This document shows positions 25,370-37,289 of a stretch of DNA of 64,000 nucleotides, piece after piece. The stretch lies in assembly GCA_021464245.1 (NCBI GenBank), contig JADCRB010000030.1, forward strand, positions 3,364,213-3,428,212. The letters are read 5' to 3'. The position numbers and the translations under genes are program-made. Every line of letters starts with the position of its first letter. Position 1 is the stretch's first letter. The DNA comes from Carallia brachiata (lineage: Eukaryota; Streptophyta; Magnoliopsida; Malpighiales; Rhizophoraceae). A model generated the notes under the pieces. It searched no databases. It saw nothing but the letters and a program-made list of their open reading frames with translations, and had not been told where the DNA came from.

Positions 25370-26110
25370 CAAATTTAGAAAGCAGGTAAGGAGACGAAGA
25401 GAATGGAGAAAGCTTTGTATTTGGAGAAAGCTAGTAAGTTCTTTTCATATTGTTCCTGGTTTAATGTCTCGTAAAGGTGAATAATAGGTATAAAGGCTTG
25501 AGTTAATAACTGCAACAAGTAGTTTTTTAACAGTCGAATACGACTTGTTAAAACACGGCCAATTTGACCATTGGATCTAAAAGATCTCAAAAAAAAACTT
25601 GAGCTCAGCATGGGATCACATCAGGCCTCTCATGTCAAGTTTAGGTTTGAGTCGCTCACTCACTCATGTGTAAGGTTTTCTTTGACCTTTTCTTTCACAA
25701 TGTATAAACCATAAGTTGTCTTATAAATAATTTTAACAAGGCTCTCATTGCTATTCCGGGATCGTGTTCCTAAACTCACCCACATAGGAACTTAATTGAA
25801 GAATGTTGAGCATTGATAGCAAGAGATTCGCTGCGGAGGAGGGCCTGCACCTGTGGTCCTCGCCCCCTGAGATGCTGGCATACTGTTTCTAGCTGATGTC
25901 CGCGGAGCCTCCTTTCCTCGTTCTACAGCCAATTAGGCTAGGTTACTCCCTCATTTGTAACTGATCCCTCAGAATCCAGGATGGCCGTTTGGGCTGATTA
26001 AGTTGAGGTCCTAAAGCGGATGAGCTTGATACCTGTAAAACTAAAAGGCTAAGGTGTTGAAGGTGGATCTAGTGTTATCATTTCGATACTTAAGTGAGTG
26101 AGAGATTAGC
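25370..26110. other. unidentified G+C-richer block, possibly LTR-derived
   Basis: The block, especially 25830-26040, is clearly richer in G+C than its surroundings and lacks an open frame. Its make-up resembles the LTR or leader region of a retrotransposon, but I find no terminal repeat, PBS or coding motif to prove it. Confidence 0.35.
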
Positions 26111-28040
26111 AGAAAGTGATGATTAATGTAAGAAATAAATAATAAATGTATATTTTGAAAATTATAAATTAAATAAGTATTATCTTACTTTGTGTAGTAA
26201 TATTGTAGAGAGGATGAATGTTCTTTTTTTGGGCTTGAGACTCGTTGGACTCATTAGGAAAAGTACTGATATTTACTTTAACCGTAACCTACAAAAATGA
26301 AAAAAAAAATACAAGGCTCTCATTTCTTTTTTTCTTTTTTTTTTTTTTGGTCTTGGGCAAGGCTCTATTTCTGATATGGCACATTAGCTTTTTAAAATAC
26401 AATTATAATTCCAACAAAGTATATATGTGCCGGATCATCTGGTAACCTGGCCCAATCCGAATTCAACATCTGTAACATTTCTCGTCCAACATCCAGGCTA
26501 CCGTAGGTCAATAAATTAAATCATACACAAACAAAAATGCACGTACGATTTCCTTGCCTTCATGTGAATTCTTTGATCGATCTCACTGCAGCTGCAGCAA
26601 TAGTTCATAGGACTAACTAACTGTTTGTATGTGAATCCTTTGGCCCTACCAATGCAAAAAGGCTTTAATAAGCTCTCTCAACTTTGGTCCTCTTCCTAGC
26701 TAGTTCCTGCTCTTGATAGAGTTAATTAAACCTCAAGGAAGACTTACACCAAACGCAAGGAGTGTTGATATTGCTGCTGAGCTAGCAAAGACATATTGCA
26801 GAAGTGCTTGTGACCTCACAACAGAGAGATAAAAAGTGCATGACTCAAAATTTTCAACTCAGTTCTTCTTGTTGCATGTTTCTTTTAGGATTCGTAGAGA
26901 GATCAAAATTCCGGATTAAATGTGACTTTTTCTAACCTTGAAATAAGGATAACACAAATATAGCGCACATTTTATTATGAGAACATAAATTGATGAGAAG
27001 GAATTTACAAATACTTTTAGTAGTTTTACTGATATGGCTTGAAAATAACAACAAATGATTGAATTTATTTTTTAAAAAAAATAAACTGTTAAATAATATC
27101 TAATAAGACTATATAACTACTTATTGTTACTTATTTGAAACTTTGATAAAAGACTATCAATATCATCTCCTTATAATCGTGATATAGTAAATGAATATCT
27201 TGCAAAACACAAAGAAGGAGAGAGAGAGAGAGAGAGAGAGGGGACTGTTGGCATGCAGCGTCTTAACAACCTTGTTGTTTCAGGGAAGGCGGACCAAAGA
27301 AAAAAGAAGAAAAGACTTGTACAAATTACAGGCACAATATTTGAATTGGACTGATTAATAATGGAGGAGTATGGTTAAGGTGGAGATTGGTCGTGCACAT
27401 GAGCAGACATTCACCTGCTTAACAGCGAACTGCATTGCAAACATACGGCTCAAATGGTCAACAGCTGACATATCACATCACATACAAATGCAATGCAAAA
27501 ATTGAATGCACATGGCTTTGCATTGCATTGCATTTGCATATTTGCATGTAAATATATAATAAGGCAATGTATCGTAAACACAAACCTCATCGCTCGTCCG
27601 GGGTGCCACAACACAACTTCATCTACTAAGCTGTCTTTCATTCTTTCTTATTGCAGTGGACAAAAAAAATGAAAATAAAAATATAAGACAATTAGATTCT
27701 AAACTGGAATAAACACTTACACTGACATGGCCTGCTTTGCCAAAACAGTATTCCCCTTTTACGTTCCAAATGATATTCATACTCCCACTTTAGGAGTGAG
27801 TGTGCTTATGGTACAACAATTTCAACTTGCTGATACAATTATGGGAGAGGCATCTTTAATCAAATCTAATTCCCCATGGATTTTTCCACTACACATTGTA
27901 TGACCCACGCATGCAACCTAATACTTTAACCATGATCCAAAACACAAGAGGTATCCCAAAAAAAAAAGAATATACGGCCTAGTTTAATAAAATATGAACC
28001 TCAAGACTGGTCTCTGCACTTTCAACAATTCATTTCTGAA
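26111..28040. other. spacer with repeats
   Basis: Contains a (AG)n tract at 27220-27240, a degraded MITE at about 27060-27180 and a TGCATT-rich self-complementary stretch at 27485-27548. No gene seen. Confidence 0.5.
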
Positions 28041-28134
28041 TACTTACAATTTTAGAACAAGCAAGAATGAGAAAATTTTCCCATGAGCTCGTTGTTCAAG
28101 GAAGCTTCCCTGACCGTTGTCTATCCCTTGCTCC

Positions 28135-31100
28135 TTACTTGGACTCTTCTGTGCTAACAGATGAATCCGAATGCCTCCTCCGTTTAGGTTCCGGCTCTCC
28201 CAACTGCAATGAAACATGCATCTCTTCTTCAGATCCATTCCTCAATGCTGACAGGTTTTTAAATTCAGGGATTTCCAGTGGTTTGGCTTCATGCACCAGA
28301 GATCTCCCCGAAAAACTTGGAATGAACTGGTGTTCCATACTGGGAACTGCTTCTACCCCATCTTCGACATGAAACTCGGTCTTAACAAAGGGTGAGATGT
28401 GTCCGTGGTGTAATTCACCTTCAACTAAAGTTTGCTGAATATTTAAATTAAGAAGCTCAAAATTTTCTTCCATTTTATCCTTTGACGGCATACGGTCAGA
28501 TGGAGATGACTCCCCAATTGTAGAATCTACTCCTGCCACCGATGCATTTCTTTGATCTTGCACTGCAGCTATACAGGAAAATATATTATGAGGAGTTACT
28601 AGTGATAAAGGATAAGAAGGCTGCCTCACACAAACTAGGACTTCTATTTAGCATCTACGAGAAAAACTAAAACAAAATGATGGCTCCACTGCTTTGAATG
28701 CCATCATGAAACCAATGGATGACACAGGTATCTTAGGCAACATTTATAATATCTCTCCTCTTACTACACCAAAATTGTAAAAGCAAGAGATAAACTGTCG
28801 TAGTTCTAATCAAACAGAAATGAGTCTGCACTCACATGTGATTTGACCAACGACATCTTTCTGTTGGCGTAAACTATAGTCCATGATAAAGTGACGGAAA
28901 AGGCCACCGAGCCTTGGTCATTTTAACCAGGATCTCAATGGCTTTTATGTTATTCCTTGTTTAGGTCATTTCTGATTTATTTAGGACCTTTTTGTCAGTT
29001 GAGATATCTTATAGTTACTAGAAGTATGTACGTTAAATATACCAAGGAAATTTCTATGAAGAGAATAACTTTCACTCTGTCATGCACATGGAGTATACGA
29101 TCTCACACCTTAGCTAGCATACTACCTAACATTATCAGTCTAGACAGGAAGAACATATGCAAATTAGATGGATTTGTAAGGATGACCAAAGTGCTGCAGA
29201 ACTAATCAGTTCAAAAGGACATACCTAGAAGTGCTTCACTGGTTGTGATGAGATCAAGTTCAAGAAGGTCAAGAAGTCGCCCAAGATCAACTCCACTAGT
29301 CCAATTTTCTGGAGGTTGGCCAACTTTTAGTTTCAAACGACCCCGATTAGCGGTTCCACCCCAAATAATCCCAACCGGCCGTGGCTTCTCGCCATTCTGG
29401 CCTGTTAAGAGAATCAGGCTTCCACTATCTCCCTCAAGATCAAATGACTGCTGGTTCTCACCAACAACAAGAAAATCAGTAAAGAAGCATATCCCTTTCT
29501 CATCATTGTATTCTAAAGCATAGGCCATAATGGTCCCAGTTGTCAAGCCAGAGCTTCTTCCAACTTTTTGCACTTGCCTTCCAATGAGACTGTTAATGGG
29601 TGACTGCAAGTCTATATTGTGGACTTCACCGATCTCACCCACACCTTTTACAGTAGTAATGACATTATTCATGTTGAAGTCCTCTGCAAAAGGAATGAAG
29701 GCTCCATCTGCTCGCACAAATGTTTCTGCAAGGGCACCAAATCATGATGGGTATGAGTTGAAGTCAAAAGAATAATGTGGGAAAATCGGCAAGCATCATG
29801 TCACAGGCAATAAGTTCTTCAAGAAAACTTCCAGCCCTAAGGAGTACACATAACAATATCTAATTAAATCATGTATATTCCAAAGCCTACATTAACAGCT
29901 CCACACAAAGAGCTCAACTGCCCAGATGAATGAGGATCATTCAAGATTCCCTTTTACTTTCTTTTCTTATTCCATTTTCACAATTTGAGATTTATCTGAC
30001 AAATGCTTAGATTTTGGGTAATTACCCACCACAGTAGATTTTGATCTAACCAATCTCAAATGCTTGCCTCAACAACTTGTTACAAGATTGATTGTGTGTT
30101 AACAAGTAAATAGTTGCCCCACATCAAATATATACAATGTCTAAAGTGATGTAGTACTACAAATATAGCCTTGCTCCCTCATTGGAAAATGATATATCTT
30201 TATTGACATAGTATCAGAGCTTTAGATTTAGAAAAATCTCCCCCGTTTGACCGAGAAAGAGAGAGAGAGAGAGGCTTGGCAAATTCAACGAGGTTGTTTG
30301 GGTCTTGTTCGCTGACATGGTGATCATTACATGTTCTCACACATCTTGGGGTTATGTGAAAGATATTGTGATAACTGGGAGTGCCTCTGTCAGCATAGAA
30401 TTTTTGGAGTGCTCCTTCATGCATATGTTCCTGGAAAATTGAGGTACTTTTTGGGCGTTGAGGTGGGTCAGTCTAAGCAAGGTTTTTTTTTTTTTTTTCA
30501 AGTGAAAGGAAGCATATGTTGAATTTATTGACTAAAACAAGTCTACCTGGAGATTCTCCTATGCATGCAAATGTAGAACTTGTAATAGAGAGTGGAGACC
30601 TATATAAGCATCCGGTGGCAAACTCAAACTTTCTTGGAGAGACATGATGGGATATAACCTTTGCTGTGAGTTTAGTGAGTAGATTCCTGTCATCCCTTTG
30701 AGTTCCTCATTGGCATGTTATGCTGCAAAGTCTCAAGTACTTCAAGAGAATGCCTAGTTGAGTTGTGCATTGAGATAATAGGCACACTAGAGTCGAAGGG
30801 TTTTCTAAGCTGATTGGGTTGGATCTCCCAATAATAGAAAGTATACCAATGGATATTGTGTGTTTGTTGAACGCAATTTTTATCTCATGAAAAAACAAGA
30901 AACAACCAGTGGTGTCCAAGTCCAGTGCAGAATCAAAGCATAGGGCTATGGCCAAGCTACTTAAGAGTTGATGTGGAGGGATAATCAGCCTGCTATTTGC
31001 ATTGCCTCAGTCAGTATTCCATAAGTAAACATTAGATTGTCCCTTTGTTAGAGAGAGACTTCAATAATGATTGATTGCACCTACTCATATGAACATGAAC

Positions 31101-34100
31101 AAATTACAGACATCTTTACAAAATCCTCATATAAAGCTAGGATGAATATTCTTTGAAACATGTTGGCTATGATTAACATCTATGCTCCAACTTGAGGTGA
31201 AGCATTACGAAATTAAATGTATATTAACATATATACGGTTGAATAACATTGGATATGTACAATGTCTAAAGCAAGCCTCTTTGTGATAAACAAGAATAAA
31301 ATTGCCTATATCTGACCCTTCCCCATACCCCACAGTGCGCGAGAGCTCAGTACATTAAGAATGCCCTCTAAAGCGATACAATAATAATATAAATATAGCC
31401 TTGCTTACTAATTGAGAGATGATATTCAACATACTTATTTTTGTGGGCAAACTTTATAGACCTAAACAAGCATCATGATCAAATATCAGCAGTCTTAAGA
31501 GAAATCCAAGGTCAAAAAATCATCACACAGTAGTCCACCATACACTTAACAACAATAGAAAATCCATCCTCATCAGGCTTTAGTTGCTTCACACAACACT
31601 AAGCTTACTGCAGATCTACAAAAATGCCAACTATTTTGAAATGGTTGAGTTAGACCTGAAACTGTGATTACACCGAACAACAATTTACTACAATCATTTG
31701 TCCAAGTCAAAGCCAGTATGAGAAGATATTATACATTGAGTTAGATGGACCTTAAATCTGTTACTTTTCCACAAGAAAATTCTCTCTGCAGCAAATGGTC
31801 TGAAACGGGGCGAAAGCTCTCTCTTTTAGCTAAGTGAAGCTAAGACCAACTGATTATGATCCAAGCGATAACTCCAATAATTTTCACTCTTCCATAGAAA
31901 CACACAAGATGATGGTTGTAGGTTTATGATGCTTCCATTGAAAGATGTACTCAAAAAACAAATGCTCATGTTAAAAAAAAAAAAAAAGTTACATCTTTCA
32001 AACATTAATGATAATAAATGTACAACTTCTGATGGAAGTACCCAGTAGGCAAAACCATAAAAATTCATTGTCCTAAACTAGCTAACAGAACCTGCATTTC
32101 TAACCTGAATCCTTTTGCCCTTCACTCACCTTCTTAAAAGATAATAATTATAAAATTATAAAAAAATCTTTTCAGAGAAAACATTTTCTAATCAGTCTTA
32201 TTAATTTCCCCTTCCAATTTGTACTGCCAACAAACACAAGACATCTCTTAACCGGAGGCTTCCTATCAAGAAAAAGTTTATAGGCAAGAACTTAAAAAGA
32301 ATACTCAGCACCGATGCAGGTAATATGCAAACATATGTTGTCAAGGTATCATTCAATCAAAAGCTTAAACTATCATGTCAGGCCCAAGATACGGCTCATA
32401 TATTAATGTTTAACAGGTCTCCTCATGCACACACCCAATGGGATGAAAACATGGACAAAACAGAGTTCCGCCAAACCATGCACTAAATTCACATTTAATT
32501 AGAAGGTTAAGGGTAGCATTGCTGGAACTCAGGTCCTGTTAGGGTTCTAATGCCACGTCGCAAAATTATTCATCTGCAAGTTTAAGGTATTAGGTGGGGC
32601 CCAAAATATGGCAACTTTTAATCTCTAGCAGATATTACAATCTGAAACCACATACCTGGATTTGTTCCAGCAAATATTCCATACCAAAGTTCATCCGTAA
32701 TGAATGATGTTGCCCTCTCCACGGCACCCAAATATACTCCCGGTCCAAGGCTGGGTGGTAAAGGATGAAACATTTTCTGGTTTGGGTAGTCTAGATCAAC
32801 AGCAACATGCCTATTTGTGAGGAATCCAACCTGTCTATTTCCTGTTCTGCTTTTCACAATAGCACCCAGGGTTCCATACGTCTCTTGGTTAGCAACCTAA
32901 GAATTATAAAGAAATTAGGAAATTATAGTAATGCAAGCAATCAGACAGTAGACTCAATGAAAAATAAAGAAATCCTTATTTTCAAGCACAAAAGTTTTAA
33001 ATTGAGATTTCTTATTCTTTCTCCGTTACCATGCGAATCTTCATTCTTTTTTGAACATTGCAAGTTTCAGATTTTCTGGTTTCTAGTTACTTGACTGCTC
33101 ATTTTATACTGGTTAGCACATAATGAAATTCATCTGCTGTTAGCATTCATTATGAATTGCAATTAGAGTGATTTTAAGAAGAAGATGCAGAAGAAGAAGA
33201 ACAACAACAACAACAAAAACATGAATAACAAAGAGGGACAGATATTTGGTACGACTCAGAATGCGGTGCAGGAATTTTTTGTAGCATGCAATTGGCAGAA
33301 ACTGCAGGAGGGGAATTCTCTCAGAAAAGTACATCTTCTGCAAATTTCTTTTCATAGTTAAAAAAAATTGTATGATTAAGAAACTCTTTTGATTTATGCT
33401 TTTACCTCTTTGTTTTCTTATATCATTATAATGAAAAGAAGGTGAAAAAAAAATTGCACTCATTGTTTAAAAACATGTTCAAAGCTTGTTTTGTGGCGTA
33501 ACAGATTATTGTGAACTTAAGGTAACTGCCATGCTGCAGATTTTTTTTTTTTTGTTTTCCTGGTGACATCTGTGAAGGATTGGGATGGAAAAGTCCAGAA
33601 CCGGAAAATTAACCCTAAATTATATTTTTGGTTCAAAATCATTCAAGTTGGTTTAAAGTGTGTTAGGAAGCAGAGTTTGTAATCAAGCTGCTTTCAGTGT
33701 AAGGAATGTCCAGAAGGTGAGTATCTTTTTGAACCCTGGTATATAACAGGGAGACAAGTAAGGAAAATGGAAAATCCTTCGTTAAAAATAAGAAGCTGCT
33801 ATATCCTTACCCAAAAACCAAGTGTGGGAGCCTGATGCACTAGGACCACTTTTTTTAATGGTAATGTTCTAAATGACGGCATGCCTGTATATAAAAATTT
33901 CATAAAATAGTTTCCCATAAGATAAGGTTCTCAGGCCATCACTATTAGAATACAAATTTCAGCTTCTGAAAAATGGATGAAAACTTGTTAATTGAAAATT
34001 CTTCAACAAATAAAAGTAAGTTAGCTCTAATTTCCATTAAGCATCCAATAAGCAGCATCTCAATCGGAAACACCCTTCCAAGGAACTGACCAGACAAAAT

Positions 34101-35018
34101 GTTGTCTTCACAAAGAGATACCTATAAATGCTTAATAATTTAACCAGCGCAGGAAACATACATTGGAAAAGAAATGAAATATTGTACCTGTGAACCAGAA
34201 CCAATGCAAGGATCACTTCCCCTCAGTCCATCTACAAGTTCAGTGTATAACTGTTCCTTTGGAGTTGGCGCAGGTGCACCATAGTACGAAAACTCAACAA
34301 CATCAACATCACACCACACACCCCCTGGTCCCTGGCTCATGCAGGCAAAAGATCATTGATTGGAAACACTTGAACTCAATTTACATGATGTCTATGGGAT
34401 CACAAAGATGAAACCAAATCCACTAGCCATTTTCCAACATCATTGAGAAAATTATATATCAAGTTCTGGATAAAAAAAGTGCACATGTCCTTTAAAGGAA
34501 GCAGGGAAGAGAAATTAACAAACCTCAAGATAAGTGGGTAGGCACTGGATAGGATTGAGCCACTGCCTGTGAACTTTTCTGGCAACAAAGACGAGAATAG
34601 CCGGAATATTTGTCAAAATTCCCCTCTGAATCCTAAATCCAATTGCTGTTCCAAGACTAAAACGACGCAAAATTTTGCTATGAAATGCCCTAATAGTCAT
34701 AAGTTCAAGCAGGGTGGTAGCTCGCTGTCCTGTTGGCAATCCGCCAAGAGTCTCTGGTAGCACCCCCTTCTGAAGGTTTGCAAAATAGTTTGCCCTATCT
34801 TCTGCAGCATCATTTAAGCGACTCAACGTAGGCCAGGAGAAGTAGGCAGCACTGCTTTCTGAGTGCTGACCCGCAGATGCAAAGGGTTGAAGTGGAGAGG
34901 GACTTGACCAAGCGAAATTAGGATGATTGCACCAGTTTCTTTCCAAGTCTAAAGCCGATTCATCTGATTGTGTTGATCCAGTGTGATGAATTCTTAAATC
35001 TGATCTGTTCATGTCCAT
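28135..35018 (-). CDS. NARROW LEAF1-like trypsin-fold serine protease
   Basis: Five exons on the minus strand: 35018-34524, 34331-34188, 32896-32656, 29725-29225 and 28568-28135, all GT-AG and in phase, giving 604 residues (rice NAL1 is 582). Strong matches include NSAAYF-like SSAAYFSWPTL, LMTIRAFHSKILRRFSLGTA, GPGGVWCDVDVVEFSYYGAP, GFLTNRHVAVDLDYPNQKMF and FDLEGDSGSLILL. The expected triad is visible: His in TNRHVAVD, Asp in RADGAFIPF and Ser in GDSGS. The C-terminal exon is variable, with a basic PKRRRH patch that could act in nuclear import. In rice NAL1 affects leaf width, vein number, auxin transport and yield; the function here is inferred by homology. Exons 3 and 4 are separated by a 2.9-kb intron holding a dead copia element. 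No coding defect was seen. Confidence 0.93.
30134..31430 (+). mobile_element. decayed Ty1/copia element inside intron 3 of the NAL1-like gene
   Basis: A PBS-like tagtatcagagc (30209-30220) resembles the initiator tRNA-Met site of copia elements. Further on the plus strand come reverse transcriptase and RNase H traces: YVKDIVITGSAS near 30355 (normally YVDD), LRYFLGVEVGQSKQG near 30440-30480, DITFAVSLVSRF near 30650 and SSAESKHRAMAKLL near 30920, joined by frameshifts and stops. Similar pieces before the PBS (acaatgtctaaag, atatagccttgct) and at 31257-31430 are probably LTR remnants. Most of gag and pol is missing. It lies antisense to the host gene. Confidence 0.8.
31440..32640. other. rest of NAL1-like intron 3
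   Basis: Intron sequence outside the copia relic; no further feature supported. Confidence 0.6.
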
Positions 35019-36340
35019 CTTTCAACTCTCCTACATATAAGAAGTCAGCTTCCCCTTAAACTCAGCCTTCAACATAGGAAATTTTGACGCAAAAGGTGTT
35101 CAATTGCGAGGAATATTGCTGCAGGACTATATCGATATCCTTGGGACTAACATGTCTTGAATGTTATATTTGATAACTAAATCGAAGAAGCAATCCTGCC
35201 ACATGGTATTATCAAATGACTTTCAGTCAAAAAGGCACAATATGTTAAAATAGAAAGAGCAAAGGACGTATAGGAAAAAACTTTTAGCAGTTCAAACCTT
35301 CAGTAAACAAGATTTGGATATAGCTCAAAACGAAATCAAGGGCAGCTGCAGAAATAAAAACCAGTAATCAGTAAAACCTTAGCAGTTAGCTACACCATTT
35401 CAATTTCAATTTCACAGACCAGAAGGCTTCTAAAAAAAAGCTCAAAGTCAACAAACATATAATTCCTTGGAAACTCAAAGAGAAAGCAAGTCTCTTCAAA
35501 AGTGTAGGTGAAGCGAGAAGCAAGATTTTGGGTAGGCTAACGAGGGGGGCTGTGGCTGATAACAAGAAGAAACTAAACCAATCCCATATGTCAACTCAAT
35601 GAAAAACGGGAAAAAAAAAAAAAAAGGTCGAAAATTCCAACTAAAGGCAACGGCTTTTGAAATGGGTGCTCATAAAACAGTGGAAAGAGAGTCTAAGGAT
35701 GAAAGACTATCTTCTATGCAAAATGATCAAAGCCACCCAGAAGAGTATATCAACAATACAATAACCAAAATCCATGGAGGCGATCCCAAAAAAAAAAAAA
35801 AAGCTCACCGATCAGCAGCAATGGTGGAGGGGATGCGATGGGGATGGGGTCATGGGGGATGGGGATGGAGGGGGGCACTCCAAAAACAGGCCCTTGAAAT
35901 TGAATATGGTCACTAAAAAATAGGCCCTAAAAAATACTAATACTGCTTCCACTACTCTACTACTACTACTAGTACTAAAACCATGGAAATACACAATCGG
36001 CTTGATGACTATCATCAGCTTCAGAGACGCTTTTTATCATTTATCATCGTCGTCGGTGTCGCTACCCGCTACCCTACGGCATACAAATCCATACTATTAA
36101 CTCTTAATGAAAAGTGTACTACCACTACTACTACTACTGCCCAGCCACACCAACAAAGGCAACAAAAAACTACAAAGTCCTCCTTAGTCCAAGTTCTGCA
36201 TATGCATCTGCATATGTTGTTGTTGATATTGTTTTTTTTTTGGTTATCGGTAGGAGGAGAAAAAGCCCATTTTTCCACATACATGCGTCCAAGAGAGAGA
36301 GAGAGAGAGAGATGGGCAACCATTGAAATTCAGGAAAAAG
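35019..36340 (-). promoter_or_regulatory. upstream region of the NAL1-like gene
   Basis: Probable leader and promoter. It contains a G-rich tract (35829-35875), several ACT/CTA trinucleotide runs (35955-35970, 36117-36137) and a (GA)n run at 36293-36312. No TATA box can be chosen with confidence, and a leader intron is possible. Confidence 0.4.
35829..35875 (+). other. G-quadruplex-prone tract
   Basis: Six runs of at least four G residues, separated by loops of 2-7 bases, occur within 47 bp on the plus strand. This satisfies the usual G4 pattern. It lies about 810 bp upstream of the NAL1-like start codon, on the template strand of that gene. Confidence 0.8.
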
Positions 36341-36344
36341 TTTC

Positions 36345-36515
36345 TGCATATATTAAAAAAATAATTATTTATTATTTTTTACAATCGTATACATATTTTA
36401 TATAATAGAAAAAAATAAAAAAATATATTTTTTATTTATTATTTATATATATATATGATTATAAAAATTAACAATTAATTATTTTTTATATATGTAGAGA
36501 GAAAAAATTTTCTAG
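36345..36515. mobile_element. A+T-rich fold-back MITE
   Basis: The left half (ttaaaaaaataattatttat, tacaatcgtat) is mirrored by the right half (atgattataaaaattaacaa, ttaattattttttatat). It resembles the element at 12558-12742. Confidence 0.5.
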
Positions 36516-36939
36516 CTTCTAATCCATGCCCCAAACTGAAATATTTATTATTATTTTTTGCTTTGTTGTATTATTGTCTTCGAAGGAATAAAATGAAAAC
36601 TATCTTTTAAATAAGTTTATCATCTCAATAATAATTGTAATAATTAAAAATAATATTTTTTAATTCAAAAATACATAATTTGAATTCAAAATTCTCTCAT
36701 CATCTCATTTCTAATTGGTGGATCTCTATCCCAATTGGCAAAAAAAATGATAATAATAAGTTTACCACAATGGAGTGGTCTCTAAATACCTTTTTCTTAT
36801 CGTTTATTTTCCTTTTGGCTTACTTAGTGTGTATATGTATACATTAAATGGGCATGGGATGGGATGGACTGGATGATCACATTTGCATTGTTGGTGGAAA
36901 CAAAAGTGCAGACATGCATGAATTGATCAGAGGACTAAT

Positions 36940-37258
36940 AATTTACTAATTTCTGACAGGAGAGAAAATTTTGGGCTTCCTTCGCAATGCTTAGAATCTG
37001 ATTGCCTTGAAGTTGTGCCATTTTTGCTACAGTCAATCTTCTGCTATTTCCTTCCTGGGTATGATTGCTGCAGATATTGGGGCACTCATCCAGGAATTTC
37101 AGGAGGCCCCCATATCTCATGTGCCAAGGGAAGAGAATCAGGCTGCTCACTTGGCAAAGAAGGCTTTGATGGTTGCTGGTGCAGTTACTTGGTCTACTGA
37201 TACTTTAGCTTCTGTTTTCAATGTAATAGCTATGGATCCTTTGAAAATTTCTGTTTAA
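36940..37258 (+). pseudogene. LINE RNase H domain relic
   Basis: In one frame GLPSQCLESDCLEVV (about 36975-37015), then after a frameshift GMIAADIGALIQEFQEAPIS and HVPREENQAAHLAKKAL up to the stop at 37256-37258. This is the C-terminal RNase H-like domain (RVT_3) of plant non-LTR elements, whose hallmark is SHVPREGN-AH-LAK. A direct repeat of about 35 bp (near 36939 and 37289) flanks it. No reverse transcriptase is seen. Confidence 0.75.
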
Positions 37259-37289
37259 TATGATGTCAAACTTATGTTCTCAAACAAAA

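Noticed and set aside
28067..28372. 101-codon plus-strand frame
   Set aside because: Antisense shadow of the last NAL1-like exon.
34569..34760. plus-strand frames across 34190-34760
   Set aside because: Shadows of NAL1-like exons 1 and 2.
36069..36405. frames at 35983-36405 on both strands
   Set aside because: Translations of trinucleotide and GA repeats in the NAL1-like upstream region.
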